A program made the translations under genes and the position numbers. From contig NZ_CP034087.1 of assembly GCF_003855495.1 (NCBI RefSeq), positions 62,001-126,000 of the forward strand: DNA of 64,000 nucleotides, read 5' to 3'. This document shows, piece by piece, positions 17,163-27,435 of the stretch; the first letter of the stretch is position 1; each line of letters opens with the position of its first letter. The notes below the pieces were generated by a model, which was not told the DNA's origin, made no database searches, and saw only the letters and a list, made by a program, of their open reading frames with translations. Source of the DNA: Methylocystis rosea (GTDB lineage: Bacteria; Pseudomonadota; Alphaproteobacteria; Rhizobiales; Beijerinckiaceae).

Positions 17163-17606
17163 TGTGCACCCCAGTATTTGCGTGGACGAAATGTTTGCTA
17201 CAGCATTTTCGCCAAGCAGTCATGTGATTGCTGGCAGAATCCCCCTTGCATTTGGTGCGTTTTCCAGCCGACGCCCGTATCGGCGAGATCGCTGCGAGAG
17301 CGCCGACAGCGGCGGCGCCCTATTGGCGGTTGCCGGCCTTTCCTTCCGAGACCCGTCTTCTCGGAATGGCGCTGGGCCAGCGCCGCTCGTTCGTCGAGAC
17401 TTGCTCTCGTTAGTGTCTGCGCCAAGCAGCGTGCGCATGCCAGAGGGGACCCATCCTTCCCTCGCCGTAAAGCTCAGAGACCGGCGTTTGCATTGCTGAT
17501 GAGGCCGACGTTGCATTGATTCAGCGCAGCCGTTCGCATTGAGAGCCCAAATTGATACGACCCACGCGAGCGCTAATTGCGGGAGGCAACTGCTCCGGAC
17601 GCGAAC
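17163..17606. other. 444-bp stretch with no supported gene
   Basis: Several short overlapping frames exist on both strands, but none has a recognisable motif or a plausible ribosome binding site. It lies between the divergent H1-like and Vgb-like genes and presumably holds both promoters. Nothing specific was identified. Confidence 0.4.
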
Positions 17607-18684
17607 ATGCTCTCTCTCCCAAGCTTGGTTTTCGCTGCTAGCGCCTTCGTCGCCCCCTTGGCCGCTTATTCGCCGCCGGGCCTTGCGAGCGTTCCGCCTG
17701 TCGAGCTGGCATGCCCGACCTGGGATAGATCGAGTTGCGACGCCGATAGCAGGCCTCGCCTCGTAAGGACCGCGACAAACGCCAAACCAGAGCCTTTAGG
17801 TGGCGCAACCGCTGCTATGGCGAGCGACGACGTTCGCGTCGATATTAAGGAATGGCGCACGCCCACGGCTGGCGCGCACCCGCACGATCCGCTTGTGACG
17901 AGCGACGGGGCCATCTGGTACACCGGCCAAATGGCCGATCTTCTCGGGCGGCTCGATCCAAAGACCGGGCAGTTCCGGGAATACCGTTTGAAAACGCCCG
18001 ACTCGGGGCCGCATGGGCTGGTCGCTGACGCGAATGGCGCAATCTGGTTCACAGCAAGCTTCAAGGGGTACATCGGCAAGCTCGACCCCACGACCGGGGA
18101 CGTTCGCGAATTTAAGCTTCCCGACCCGGCGGCCCGGGATCCTCACACTCCCGTCTTCGACCAGAAGGGGATCCTGTGGTTCACCGTCATCGGCGGGAAC
18201 ATGCTCGGCCGTCTCAATCCTGTGACGGGCGACATCAAACTCATCCCGTCGCCGACAGCCCATTCTCTCCCCTATGGCTTGCTGGTGAACTCCAAAGGGG
18301 TTCCCTCCTTCGCCGAGTTCGGCTCAAACAAAATCGCCCGCGTCGATCCGGTGACGTTGAAGATAGAGGAATTCACCCTGCCGAATCTCGACGCGTGCCC
18401 GCGGAGGATCGCGGCGGCGAGCGACGACGCCATTTGGTACACGGACTACGCCAGAGGATATCTCGGCCGATTGGACCCGAAGACAGGCGAGGTCTCGGAG
18501 TGGCCGTCGCCCGGCGGGCGAGACTCCGGCCCCTACGCCATCGCCGTCGTCGACGACGTCATTTGGTACGTGGAGTCGGCGGCCTCGCCAAATATGCTGA
18601 CGCGCTTCGATCCTAAAAGCCAGACATTCGAGCGGTGGCCGTTACCCTCGGGCGGGGGCGTGGTCCGCAACATGGCGCCGACGC
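17607..18684 (+). pseudogene. Vgb-like beta-propeller lyase, 5' part, split by IS1380
   Basis: ATG 17607 begins a signal peptide (LPSLVFAASAFVAPLAA), then a seven-bladed propeller built of repeats such as DGAIWYTGQMADLLGRLDPK, DANGAIWFTASF, KGYIGKLDPTTGDVREF, GILWFTVIGGNMLGRLNP and DDAIWYTDYARGYLGRLDPK. This is the streptogramin (virginiamycin B) lyase-like family, periplasmic proteins often of unknown substrate. The propeller breaks at NMAPT, where the IS1380 terminal repeat starts. The missing tail is found intact beyond the IS (20318-20390). Before insertion the gene was complete. It lacks the short cytoplasmic form of true antibiotic lyases, so drug inactivation should not be assumed. Confidence 0.88.
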
Positions 18685-20317
18685 CTAGCCGCTCTTATTC
18701 ACGGCGCGTGTGTATTGAGGCTGGCGAGCGTGGCGTAGACCGCTGATAGAGCGTAGGATTCTGGTGTCTAAGCCAACCCTTTGCACACGCCGCGCCAGCC
18801 ACGCCCGCCATGACAGACGATAATCTCCTGCCGTTCTCGTTTCCAACCGTCGCGCGCAAGAAAGTCACAGCCGATTTCGACGGAGGTCGCCTGACCTCGG
18901 ACGGCGGCGTCATGTTGCTGTCGATGGCGGAACATCGCCTCGGCGTCGCCGAACGATTGGCGCGCTGCTTTCCCGATCATCGCGATCCCGCGCGGATTAC
19001 CCACACCCTCGCCGACATGATCCGCGCCCGCATCTTCGCCATTTCGTGCGGCTACGAGGATGCCGACGATCTGGATTTTCTGCGCGCCGATCCAGCCTTC
19101 AAGCTCGCTTGCGGGCGGCTGCCCGATACGGGCCGCGATCTTTGTTCGCAACCAACCCTGTCGCGGCTGGAGAATGCGCCTTCGCTGAAGGACGCGATCC
19201 GGCTGAGCTATGCGCTCGTCGACCAATGGATGGACTCGTATGAACGCGCGCCCGCGTCCGTCACCCTCGACATCGACGACACTTGCGATGTCGTGCATGG
19301 GCATCAGCAGCTCTCGCTGTTCAACGCCCACTACGACGAGCGCTGCTTCTTGCCGATCCATGTCTACGACACCGACAGAAGCCGGCCCGTCGCGGTCGTG
19401 CTGCGGCCCGGCAAGACGCCGTCGGGCGTCGAGGTTCGCGCGCTTCTGCGCCGGTTGACGCGGCATATCCGCAAGCGCTGGCCGAAGACGCGCATCCTGT
19501 TTCGGGGCGACGGGCATTACGCGCGACCGGAGGCAATGGCGTGGTGCGAGGAACACGGCGTCGGTTACGTCTTCGGCCTTCCCGGCACGAAGCCCTTGTC
19601 GAAGAAGGTGGACGAAACGGCGGACGCCGTTCGCACCGAGCGCGCCATCGACGACAAGGATGTGGTGCGCGGTTACGCCGAGACGCGGCACAGGGCCAAA
19701 TCCTGGGACAGGGAACGGCGCGCCATCGCCCGCATCGAGGCGACGCGGCTCGGCCTCGACATCCGCTTCGTCGTCACCAATCTCGCGGACGGCTCGGCGG
19801 AATGGCTTTACGACAGCCTCTATTGCGCGCGCGGTCAGGCCGAGAACCTGATCAAGCTGCACAAATCGCAGCTTGCCTCCGATCGCACATCGTGTCGCTC
19901 GCCAATCGCCAATCAGGTGCGCCTCGTCCTGCACACCGGCGCCTATTGGCTGATGCTTACGGTCCGCGACGCCATTCCCACGACGCGCGACCTGGCGAGG
20001 GCCGAGTTCGCGACATTGCGCCTGCGCCTGATCAAGATCGCCGCCCGCGTCATCGAGACCGCCAGCCGCGTGCGCCTCGCCTTCGCCGCCGCTTGTCCCG
20101 AAGCCGATCTGTTCCGCGGTCTGCCCAACGCGCTCGCGCCGCAGGGGCCGTGAAGGCCGGGGCGTCCGCCGCGTTCATCCGTTCCTTCTCCTCCAGCGCG
20201 TTTGCAAAAGTCATGACCTGAACGACGGCGAAAAGGAGCCGAACCATGCTGCACGCCTCGGATCACAGAGCGCCCGAAGCCCGAAAAATCAGAGCCGCGA
20301 TGAATAAGAGCGGCTAG
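18685..20317 (+). mobile_element. IS1380-family insertion sequence
   Basis: A 1633-bp element with 17-bp perfect terminal inverted repeats, CTAGCCGCTCTTATTCA at 18685-18701 and its complement at 20301-20317. It carries a single intact transposase gene. No exact 4-bp target duplication is visible at these borders (acgc on the left, cggc on the right). It interrupts the last blade of the Vgb-like gene, and both gene halves remain in place. Confidence 0.85.
18810..20153 (+). CDS. IS1380-family transposase
   Basis: A full-length 447-residue transposase. Typical features are the N-terminal FDGGRLTSDGGVMLL, then LADMIRARIFAISCGYEDADD, QPTLSRLEN, the first catalytic Asp region VTLDIDDTCDVVHG, then ILFRGDGHYARPE and YVFGLPG, and the late ENLIKLHKSQLASDRTSC box with the catalytic Glu. 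No stop or frameshift interrupts it, and both ends of the element are present, so it is probably active. It starts 109 bp inside the left terminal repeat. Confidence 0.93.
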   Translation: MTDDNLLPFSFPTVARKKVTADFDGGRLTSDGGVMLLSMAEHRLGVAERLARCFPDHRDPARITHTLADMIRARIFAISCGYEDADDLDFLRADPAFKLACGRLPDTGRDLCSQPTLSRLENAPSLKDAIRLSYALVDQWMDSYERAPASVTLDIDDTCDVVHGHQQLSLFNAHYDERCFLPIHVYDTDRSRPVAVVLRPGKTPSGVEVRALLRRLTRHIRKRWPKTRILFRGDGHYARPEAMAWCEEHGVGYVFGLPGTKPLSKKVDETADAVRTERAIDDKDVVRGYAETRHRAKSWDRERRAIARIEATRLGLDIRFVVTNLADGSAEWLYDSLYCARGQAENLIKLHKSQLASDRTSCRSPIANQVRLVLHTGAYWLMLTVRDAIPTTRDLARAEFATLRLRLIKIAARVIETASRVRLAFAAACPEADLFRGLPNALAPQGP

Positions 20318-20390
20318 CGGCGGGCTCGCGCTCGCGTGCAGCGGGGTCAACGCGATTGCGCTCGTTGACATCGCCCGGAGAGCGCAGTGA
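20318..20390 (+). pseudogene. 3' tail of the Vgb-like gene
   Basis: Immediately after the right IS1380 repeat, one frame reads GGLALACSGVNAIALVDIAR and then RAQ before TGA (20388-20390). The LACSGVN motif is the normal last blade of Vgb-like propellers, following the NM-PT motif left at 18684. The tail is too short to be found as an independent gene. Its stop lies one base before the ATG of the dioxygenase gene, so the two genes were originally an operon. Confidence 0.85.
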
Positions 20391-20391
20391 C

Positions 20392-21510
20392 ATGCCAATC
20401 ACCCTGTCCCAAGGCAGCGAACTGCTGAAGCCGATATATTCCCGACGCGGCTTCCTCCCGGACGCCGATCCCCTCGCTGCGTTCCCTTCGGGCTCGCCCT
20501 ACGCCGCGCTGGATGAGATCGGGCGCGACCTGCCGAGCCTGCTTTACGACGAAGGCTTTCGGGCGTATGCGCGCGCCCTGCATATTCCGAAGTGGGAAGA
20601 CCCGATTTCCGCCGAGACGCTGCCGCAGCTTCGTCTCTACTACGTGCGGGTCGGCTTTCTCGCTTCTGCCTATATCAACCAAGTCGGCGAGGAGCCGGCT
20701 ACGACTCTCCCCCATAACCTTGCCGGACCTCTCGTTGACGTGGCGGGGCTGCTCGGGCGCCCGCCGATCCTGAGCTATGACGGCTATGCGCTGTACAATT
20801 GGAAACGCTTCCGCAAGGATGGGCCGATCGCGCTCGGCAACATCGACACCATCCAGAATTTCGTCCACATGTACGACGAGCGCTGGTTCATCCTCGTGCA
20901 TGTCGAAATCGAGGCGATAGCAGCCGAGATCCTCAGTGCGATCGCCACGATCAAGCGGCGGCTGGCGGGTAACCCGGAAGCGGATCTCAGCGCCGAACTG
21001 TGGCGCATTGCAAACGCCGTCAATCGACAGGTCGATGTGCTTAAGCGCATTCCCGAGCACATGGACGCCACGCTGTACTACAGGACCTTCCGGCCTTACA
21101 TCCGCTTCTTCGAAAACGTGACCTATGAGGGCGTCGACCGCGCCCCCATGCAGTTTCGCGGCGAGACGGGGGCGCAAAGCAGCATCATGCCGACGCTGAT
21201 CGCCTTCATGAAGATTCCCCACCGCCGCACCGCGCTCACCGATCACCTCGACGATATGCGGAACTACATGCCAACCGAGCATCGGGCGCTGATCGAGGAG
21301 GTCGCAGCCATGCTTGACTTTCGGTATGCGACCGTCAAGGAGCCGTACAACGCCATCCTGGACGCGATGGCGGCCTTTCGCCGTGTCCATTACCGCTGGG
21401 CCGAAGAATACATCAGTCGCTGGACTGACGATCCGCGAGGAACCGGCGGCACCCCCTATACGGAATGGCTGCAACAGATGCTGGTCGAAACCGAGGCCCA
21501 CCGCCTTTGA
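20392..21510 (+). CDS. Indoleamine 2,3-dioxygenase-like heme protein
   Basis: A 372-residue protein with indoleamine-dioxygenase landmarks: SRRGFLPDADPL, YVRVGFLASAYINQVGEEP with LPHNLAGPLV near residues 80-110, RPPILSYDGYALYNW, and the C-terminal MPTEHRALIEEVAAM, whose His is the candidate proximal heme ligand. The family opens the indole ring of tryptophan with O2, making N-formylkynurenine, although bacterial members often have other or weak activity. The ATG at 20392 follows the stop of the Vgb-like gene by one base, so it was co-transcribed. The IS1380 insertion now separates it from the old promoter. Its own expression would need a promoter from the IS end or a cryptic one. Confidence 0.85.
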   Translation: MPITLSQGSELLKPIYSRRGFLPDADPLAAFPSGSPYAALDEIGRDLPSLLYDEGFRAYARALHIPKWEDPISAETLPQLRLYYVRVGFLASAYINQVGEEPATTLPHNLAGPLVDVAGLLGRPPILSYDGYALYNWKRFRKDGPIALGNIDTIQNFVHMYDERWFILVHVEIEAIAAEILSAIATIKRRLAGNPEADLSAELWRIANAVNRQVDVLKRIPEHMDATLYYRTFRPYIRFFENVTYEGVDRAPMQFRGETGAQSSIMPTLIAFMKIPHRRTALTDHLDDMRNYMPTEHRALIEEVAAMLDFRYATVKEPYNAILDAMAAFRRVHYRWAEEYISRWTDDPRGTGGTPYTEWLQQMLVETEAHRL

Positions 21511-21664
21511 GTTGCAAAGGTAGGGAGACGAAATTCGCGGCGCGCCAGCCACGGAGGCTTGACGTGCCAAGACAAGGGCCGAGGACAAATCCGGCAGCGG
21601 GTCTGTCTACAAGCTTAGTGGCCGAGCCTTGAAAAAGCGCAGAGTGTTCATACCTTCGAACCGA

Positions 21665-23720
<2,056 letters not shown>

Positions 23721-23735
23721 GGTTCGCGATACCAG

Positions 23736-23763
23736 AGGCCTTGGGGTTACTCAGGGCCTTTTA
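23736..23763 (+). terminator. Weak terminator after groEL
   Basis: AGGCC (23736-23740) and GGCCT (23755-23759) form a short stem around a 14-nt loop followed by TTTTAT. It lies 16 bp after the groEL stop and is the likely transcript end, although the stem is short. Confidence 0.45.
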
Positions 23764-23982
23764 TCGAGGATACGCCCGGCCGGCTAGCGGTTGGCGGCTG
23801 GGGCGCGCCCCGATGGCGGGGCGTAGCGCCAAAAGCGAGTATCGAGCGAAAACTCCCCTCCCCGCGTCTCGGCGGTCAGCGCACAAAAGCGAGCAGATAG
23901 CCGGCGGCGCCCTTGATCTCCGCGCCTCGCCCCATCATCCGGCTTGACCGGCTCCGCGCCATGACTGGAGACTCGCTCTCAC

Positions 23983-24213
23983 ATGGACGCCATCCTTCTG
24001 CATCGCATAGACGCAGCTAAGAACATGCGCCGTTTCTATCGCCTTGACGTAGCGCCCGACTTATTCGGGCGTTGGTGTCTTGCCGTCGAATGGGGGCGGA
24101 TCAGCCGCAGCGGACGTCTGCGCCTGACGGCCTATGAGAGCGCGGCCGAAGCTCGGGAGGCTCTTGCGCGGCAGCGGCGCGTCAAGGAGCAACGCGGCTA
24201 TGTCGCCATATGA
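23983..24213 (+). CDS. Small WGR-domain protein
   Basis: A 76-residue protein that is a single WGR domain: LHRIDAAKNMRRFYRLDVAPD, then FGRWCLAVEWGRISRSGRLR with the diagnostic WGR, and a helical end (AREALARQRRVKEQRGY). WGR domains bind nucleic acids in PARPs and also occur as free small proteins on alphaproteobacterial plasmids, as here. The stand-alone form suggests a DNA-binding accessory protein, but no role is proven. A 260-bp gap with a CG-rich hairpin (CGCCCCG / CGGGGCG) separates it from groEL. Confidence 0.82.
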   Translation: MDAILLHRIDAAKNMRRFYRLDVAPDLFGRWCLAVEWGRISRSGRLRLTAYESAAEAREALARQRRVKEQRGYVAI

Positions 24214-24444
24214 CAAAGCCTTCATCGACCCAACTCCGAGACATGGCCACAGCTCTTGGTTTCGAACTTTAGCTGTACCGATGGTTTTGTCTTTTGAATA
24301 TTTACCCTGCTAAAGCCAACCCGCTCAAATGCCGCCAACTGGGCGGCGCGTCGATGCCCGCGCCTCTCGCTCCCAGCCGAATGCAAGCCAACCGCCGAAA
24401 GGGTTCAGTTATCGGATAGTATGGCGCTGCCCGAGGGTCGTTAA

Positions 24445-24825
24445 ATGATCGGGTTTGTCCTTGTCGGAACAAATGACTTGGATCGCGCGGCGCTGTTTTA
24501 CGATGAAATTTGCAGCGCCCTCGGAGCCAAGCGCCTCTACTCGATGACGAATGGGTGCACAGGCGTGATGTATGGAACCGGCGACGGGCCGATGCTCGGC
24601 GTTGTTCTGCCGTTTAATGGTGAGCCCGCTCGGCCAGGCAATGGCGTTATGGTCGCGCTTCCCACAGCTTCGATAGAGGAAGTTGAGAGGGTTCACGCGC
24701 TTGCAATTTCTCTTGGCGGGTTAGATGAGGGCGCGCCCGGCCCACGAGGCGACGGAACGGCATATTGCGCCTACTTCCGCGATCCTGACGGCAATAAAAT
24801 TTGCGTCTTTTGCTCGCTGACATAA
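24445..24825 (+). CDS. VOC-family (glyoxalase-like) protein
   Basis: A 126-residue single-module pair of beta-alpha-beta-beta-beta units: GFVLVGTNDLDRAALFYDEI at the start and YCAYFRDPDGNKICVFC at the end, which carries the typical metal-site region (DPDGNKI). VOC proteins include glyoxalase I, dioxygenases and antibiotic-resistance proteins. The first metal position appears altered (VLVGTN, where many members have a His), so catalysis is uncertain. No operon partner: the gene stands alone between two gene-poor stretches. The substrate cannot be assigned. Confidence 0.82.
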   Translation: MIGFVLVGTNDLDRAALFYDEICSALGAKRLYSMTNGCTGVMYGTGDGPMLGVVLPFNGEPARPGNGVMVALPTASIEEVERVHALAISLGGLDEGAPGPRGDGTAYCAYFRDPDGNKICVFCSLT

Positions 24826-25141
24826 CAATGCAAGTCTGATCGTAACGCCTTGTGCGCCCGTCAGCTGTTGGCGCACACGGTGCCGAGAAAACCGGCTGTC
24901 TGAGTTGGCTCGCGCAAAGTGGCCCACCGATTAAGTAATCGGCTTTACGCCTCCATGACATTCAGATGATTCTGAACCTATCTCTTGAGCGTATTGCAGC
25001 CATACGGATTTGACGGCCAAAGGCGGACGCATTTGAAGTTTTCACCGGAAAGGAAAGTAGCGTCCCAGCGAGCTTTGGGTTGCAGGGCGCGTAGCGCCCT
25101 GCCCTTCACGGCCAAGGCGATCGACGCGGACACCGCCGGCT
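24826..25141. other. Gene-poor stretch with a strong hairpin
   Basis: No supported gene. A perfect 9-bp hairpin, GCAGGGCGC (25082-25090), GTA loop, GCGCCCTGC (25094-25102), has no T-run. It could be a transcription barrier for the minus-strand gene ending at 25142 or a REP-like element. Confidence 0.4.
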
Positions 25142-25333
25142 TCAGATCAGCTCTTTTCCTGAAAGCCTTTCGAGCTCAAGCATTGTGATTTCTGCGCCGT
25201 CCCGAGTGAAGACCTTGATGTTCGGCTCATGCTCAGCCTGTAAAGCCTTGGCCCGTTCGAGGCACGCCGTGGCTGTTTCTAGGCGCTCTGTTTTCTCATT
25301 GGGGTCTGTCCCATGCTTTATTGCATACGCCAT
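25142..25333 (-). CDS. Small hypothetical protein
   Basis: A 63-residue protein, AYAIKHGTDPNEKTERLETA at the N-terminus, then ERAKALQAEHEPNIKVFTRD and a C-terminal EITMLELERLSGKELI. An AGGAGG ribosome binding site lies seven bases before the ATG on the minus strand, which strongly supports translation. The sequence is soluble, with an amphipathic helix followed by a beta-like segment. It resembles small orphan proteins on rhizobial plasmids; no function is known. Confidence 0.65.
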   Translation of the reverse strand: MAYAIKHGTDPNEKTERLETATACLERAKALQAEHEPNIKVFTRDGAEITMLELERLSGKELI

Positions 25334-25562
25334 TTCGTCCTCCTTGCGCCAAGCGATAAGGGAGGAAGTTGCGCTTTGGCCTAGCGAGGCAAGCGTTCGA
25401 GCTGGCGATTAGCACGTTAATCGCAAAAGAAGATCTGGCGATCGCGATCGACACTCGGGGGCTGGATCGTCCACGCCATGTTTGGAGAGCTAGCCAAATT
25501 CCTCCAAAGCTTGAGGAAGAATCCGCCGATCCCGCGGGGGCGCGAAGGGGGCCGCCCACGCG

Positions 25563-25891
25563 ATGAACTTGAACGCAAGAGCAGGCATGGCTGTTACCGA
25601 GATCGACGCGAGTTCCGAGAAGCGGGCTCTGCCAGTTACTGTGGTGACCGGCATTCTTGGATCGCGAAAAACGACGCTGCTAAACCGCATCTTGCATGAG
25701 ATGGGTTGCGCGTGGCCGTGCTGGTGCGCGACTTTGGTCCGATCAATGTCTACGCCGAATCGATCTTCAGCCTCGATGGCGACGTCATCAGCCTCATCAC
25801 CAAGTTCCGGCTCAACGAACAATTCCATCGCGATCGCCTCGTCGAGGCACGTTTTGGTGATGCGCCGCTTAAAATCTTGGGGCCTACGTAA
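25563..25891 (+). pseudogene. CobW/ZNG1-family GTPase fragment, frameshifted
   Basis: Frame 1 from ATG 25563 gives RALPVTVVTGILGSRKTTLL, the start of a CobW-type metal-chaperone GTPase, but with the P-loop Gly before Lys changed to Arg (GSRKT in place of GSGKT). After HEM the frame is lost. A second frame from 25706 continues with RVAVLVRDFGPINVYAES and LDGDVISL, the next conserved block. The rest of the protein, about 250 residues, is absent. A frameshift, a destroyed P-loop and truncation together show a dead remnant. Confidence 0.7.
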
Positions 25892-25968
25892 AGGAGCGGC
25901 GGCGACGAAAAGACCACCATGTCGCTGCCGTGGCACGGCAATGCATCATTCCGCTTGGCCGATAGAAT

Positions 25969-25984
25969 GTTGACGGCCGTCAAA
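25969..25984. promoter_or_regulatory. parS-like palindrome upstream of repA
   Basis: GTTGACGGCCGTCAAA contains the perfect 14-bp palindrome TTGACGGCCGTCAA and fits the repABC centromere pattern GTTNNNNGCNNNNAAC at all but the last base. It lies about 195 bp before repA. RepB of these replicons binds such sites for segregation. Confidence 0.7.
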
Positions 25985-26083
25985 GCGGCTGAAACGCGAT
26001 TTGAACCAATGAAATAACGGTACGCGTCCGTTTTCGTAACCTTCCAAGCGACGCGTCTCTTCCCGTTAATCTTTTGTTAACTC

Positions 26084-26089
26084 TATAAT
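26084..26089 (+). promoter_or_regulatory. repA: Candidate -10 box for repABC
   Basis: A TATAAT hexamer (26084-26089) in AT-rich DNA 90 bp before the repA start. The matching -35 is poor (TCCCGT at 26061). RepA-RepB normally repress this promoter; the adjacent parS-like site at 25969 could contribute. Confidence 0.35.
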
Positions 26090-26178
26090 TCTTGCCAGCA
26101 CAAACGAATCGGACATAATGGCGCTAAATCCGCCGTCAGAGAGATCTTGGCGCTATTTTCTAATCGGGCAAAAAGCAC

Positions 26179-27363
26179 ATGTTGCTTCCGGCATTCGAAT
26201 TCGATGACAAGATACTCGCTCAAGGCGCGGAGATATCCAGGAAGCTCGATCAGCTTCGCCTGGAAAAGTTTCCTCCAAATGCGAAGAAGACTCTTCGGTA
26301 TTTTTCGATGGCCGAGGTCGCACATTATCTCGGCGTAAGCCCCAACAATCTAAAACGGCTTCACCTCGAAAAAAAAGGCCCGGAGCCCAGGATTGCTGCT
26401 GGCGGTCGCCGGATCTATTCAGCTGAGCAGATGATCGAGCTACGGCAATATCTGGACAAGAATGGTCGATCGGACGCCAAGAAATATGTCCCGCATCGGA
26501 AATCCGGCGAGAAGCTGCAGGTTATTGCGATCGTGAATTTCAAAGGTGGGTCCGGCAAAACAACGACCGCCGCACACCTTGCCCAACACCTCGCATTGAC
26601 GGGGCACCGGACCCTTGCCATCGACCTCGATCCGCAAGCGTCTCTTTCCGCTCTGCACGGGTTCCAGCCAGAAATAGACCGCAACCCTTCACTGTTCGAC
26701 GCCATTCGTTACGACGACGAAAGGAAGCCAATACGGGAGGTCATTGCGGCCACCAATTTTCCGTATCTGGACATCATCCCCGCTAACCTCGAGCTGCAGG
26801 AATACGAATACGCCACGCCGCTTGCGATGCAAGGTTCAGCAGAGGGGAAGAGGTTCTTCGCCCGGCTTGGTAACGTGCTCGCCGATGTCGACGAACTCTA
26901 CGACGTCGTTATCGTAGATTGCCCACCGCAACTCGGATACCTGACCCTGACAGCGCTCGCGGCAGCTACCTCAGTGCTGATCACCGTCCATCCGCAAATG
27001 CTGGACCTGATGTCGATGAGCCAGTTCCTGCTTATGCTCGGCAACATCACGAAGACTATTAAGCAAGTGGGTGCCCATGTCCAAATGGACTGGCTTCGGT
27101 ATTTGATCACGCGCTACGAGCCAACGGATATTCCGCAGGCCCAGATGCTTGGATTCATGCAGTCTATGTTGGCGGAGGAAATTTTGAAAAGTCCGATGCT
27201 TAAGTCAACTGCAATATCCGACGCTGGCCTCACAAAGCAGACATTGTATGAGGTCGAAAGGGCAAACTTTAATCGCGATACCTATGACCGCGCGATCGAG
27301 TGCATGGACGCCGTTAATTTCGAAATTCAGGGCCTCATCCATCAAGCATGGGGCCGGCTATGA
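26179..27363 (+). CDS. repA: Plasmid partitioning ATPase RepA
   Basis: A 394-residue ParA-type protein, normal RepA length. Residues 35-100 form the N-terminal DNA-binding region (FSMAEVAHYLGVSPNNLKRL, HLEKKGPEPR, RRIYSAEQM). The ATPase core follows with deviant Walker A NFKGGSGKTTT, A' LAIDLDPQASLS, Walker B VVIVDCPPQLGY and a C-terminal helical part. RepA powers segregation with RepB and represses the operon. It is followed by repB after a 72-bp gap that contains a second parS-like site. All motifs are intact. Confidence 0.97.
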   Translation: MLLPAFEFDDKILAQGAEISRKLDQLRLEKFPPNAKKTLRYFSMAEVAHYLGVSPNNLKRLHLEKKGPEPRIAAGGRRIYSAEQMIELRQYLDKNGRSDAKKYVPHRKSGEKLQVIAIVNFKGGSGKTTTAAHLAQHLALTGHRTLAIDLDPQASLSALHGFQPEIDRNPSLFDAIRYDDERKPIREVIAATNFPYLDIIPANLELQEYEYATPLAMQGSAEGKRFFARLGNVLADVDELYDVVIVDCPPQLGYLTLTALAAATSVLITVHPQMLDLMSMSQFLLMLGNITKTIKQVGAHVQMDWLRYLITRYEPTDIPQAQMLGFMQSMLAEEILKSPMLKSTAISDAGLTKQTLYEVERANFNRDTYDRAIECMDAVNFEIQGLIHQAWGRL

Positions 27364-27364
27364 T

Positions 27365-27380
27365 GTTGACGGCCGTAAAA
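27365..27380. promoter_or_regulatory. parS-like site between repA and repB
   Basis: GTTGACGGCCGTAAAA repeats the palindromic core found upstream of repA, with a decayed right arm (TAAAA in place of TCAAA). It sits just after the repA stop. Centromere sites between repA and repB are known in several repABC plasmids. Confidence 0.6.
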
Positions 27381-27435
27381 ACTGCAAAAACACATCTTCT
27401 TTTCAGACAATTAGATCAAATGAGGAGGATGAACG

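Noticed and set aside
20347..21588. 413-residue minus-strand frame opposite the dioxygenase gene
   Set aside because: Shadow frame; indoleamine-dioxygenase motifs are on the plus strand.
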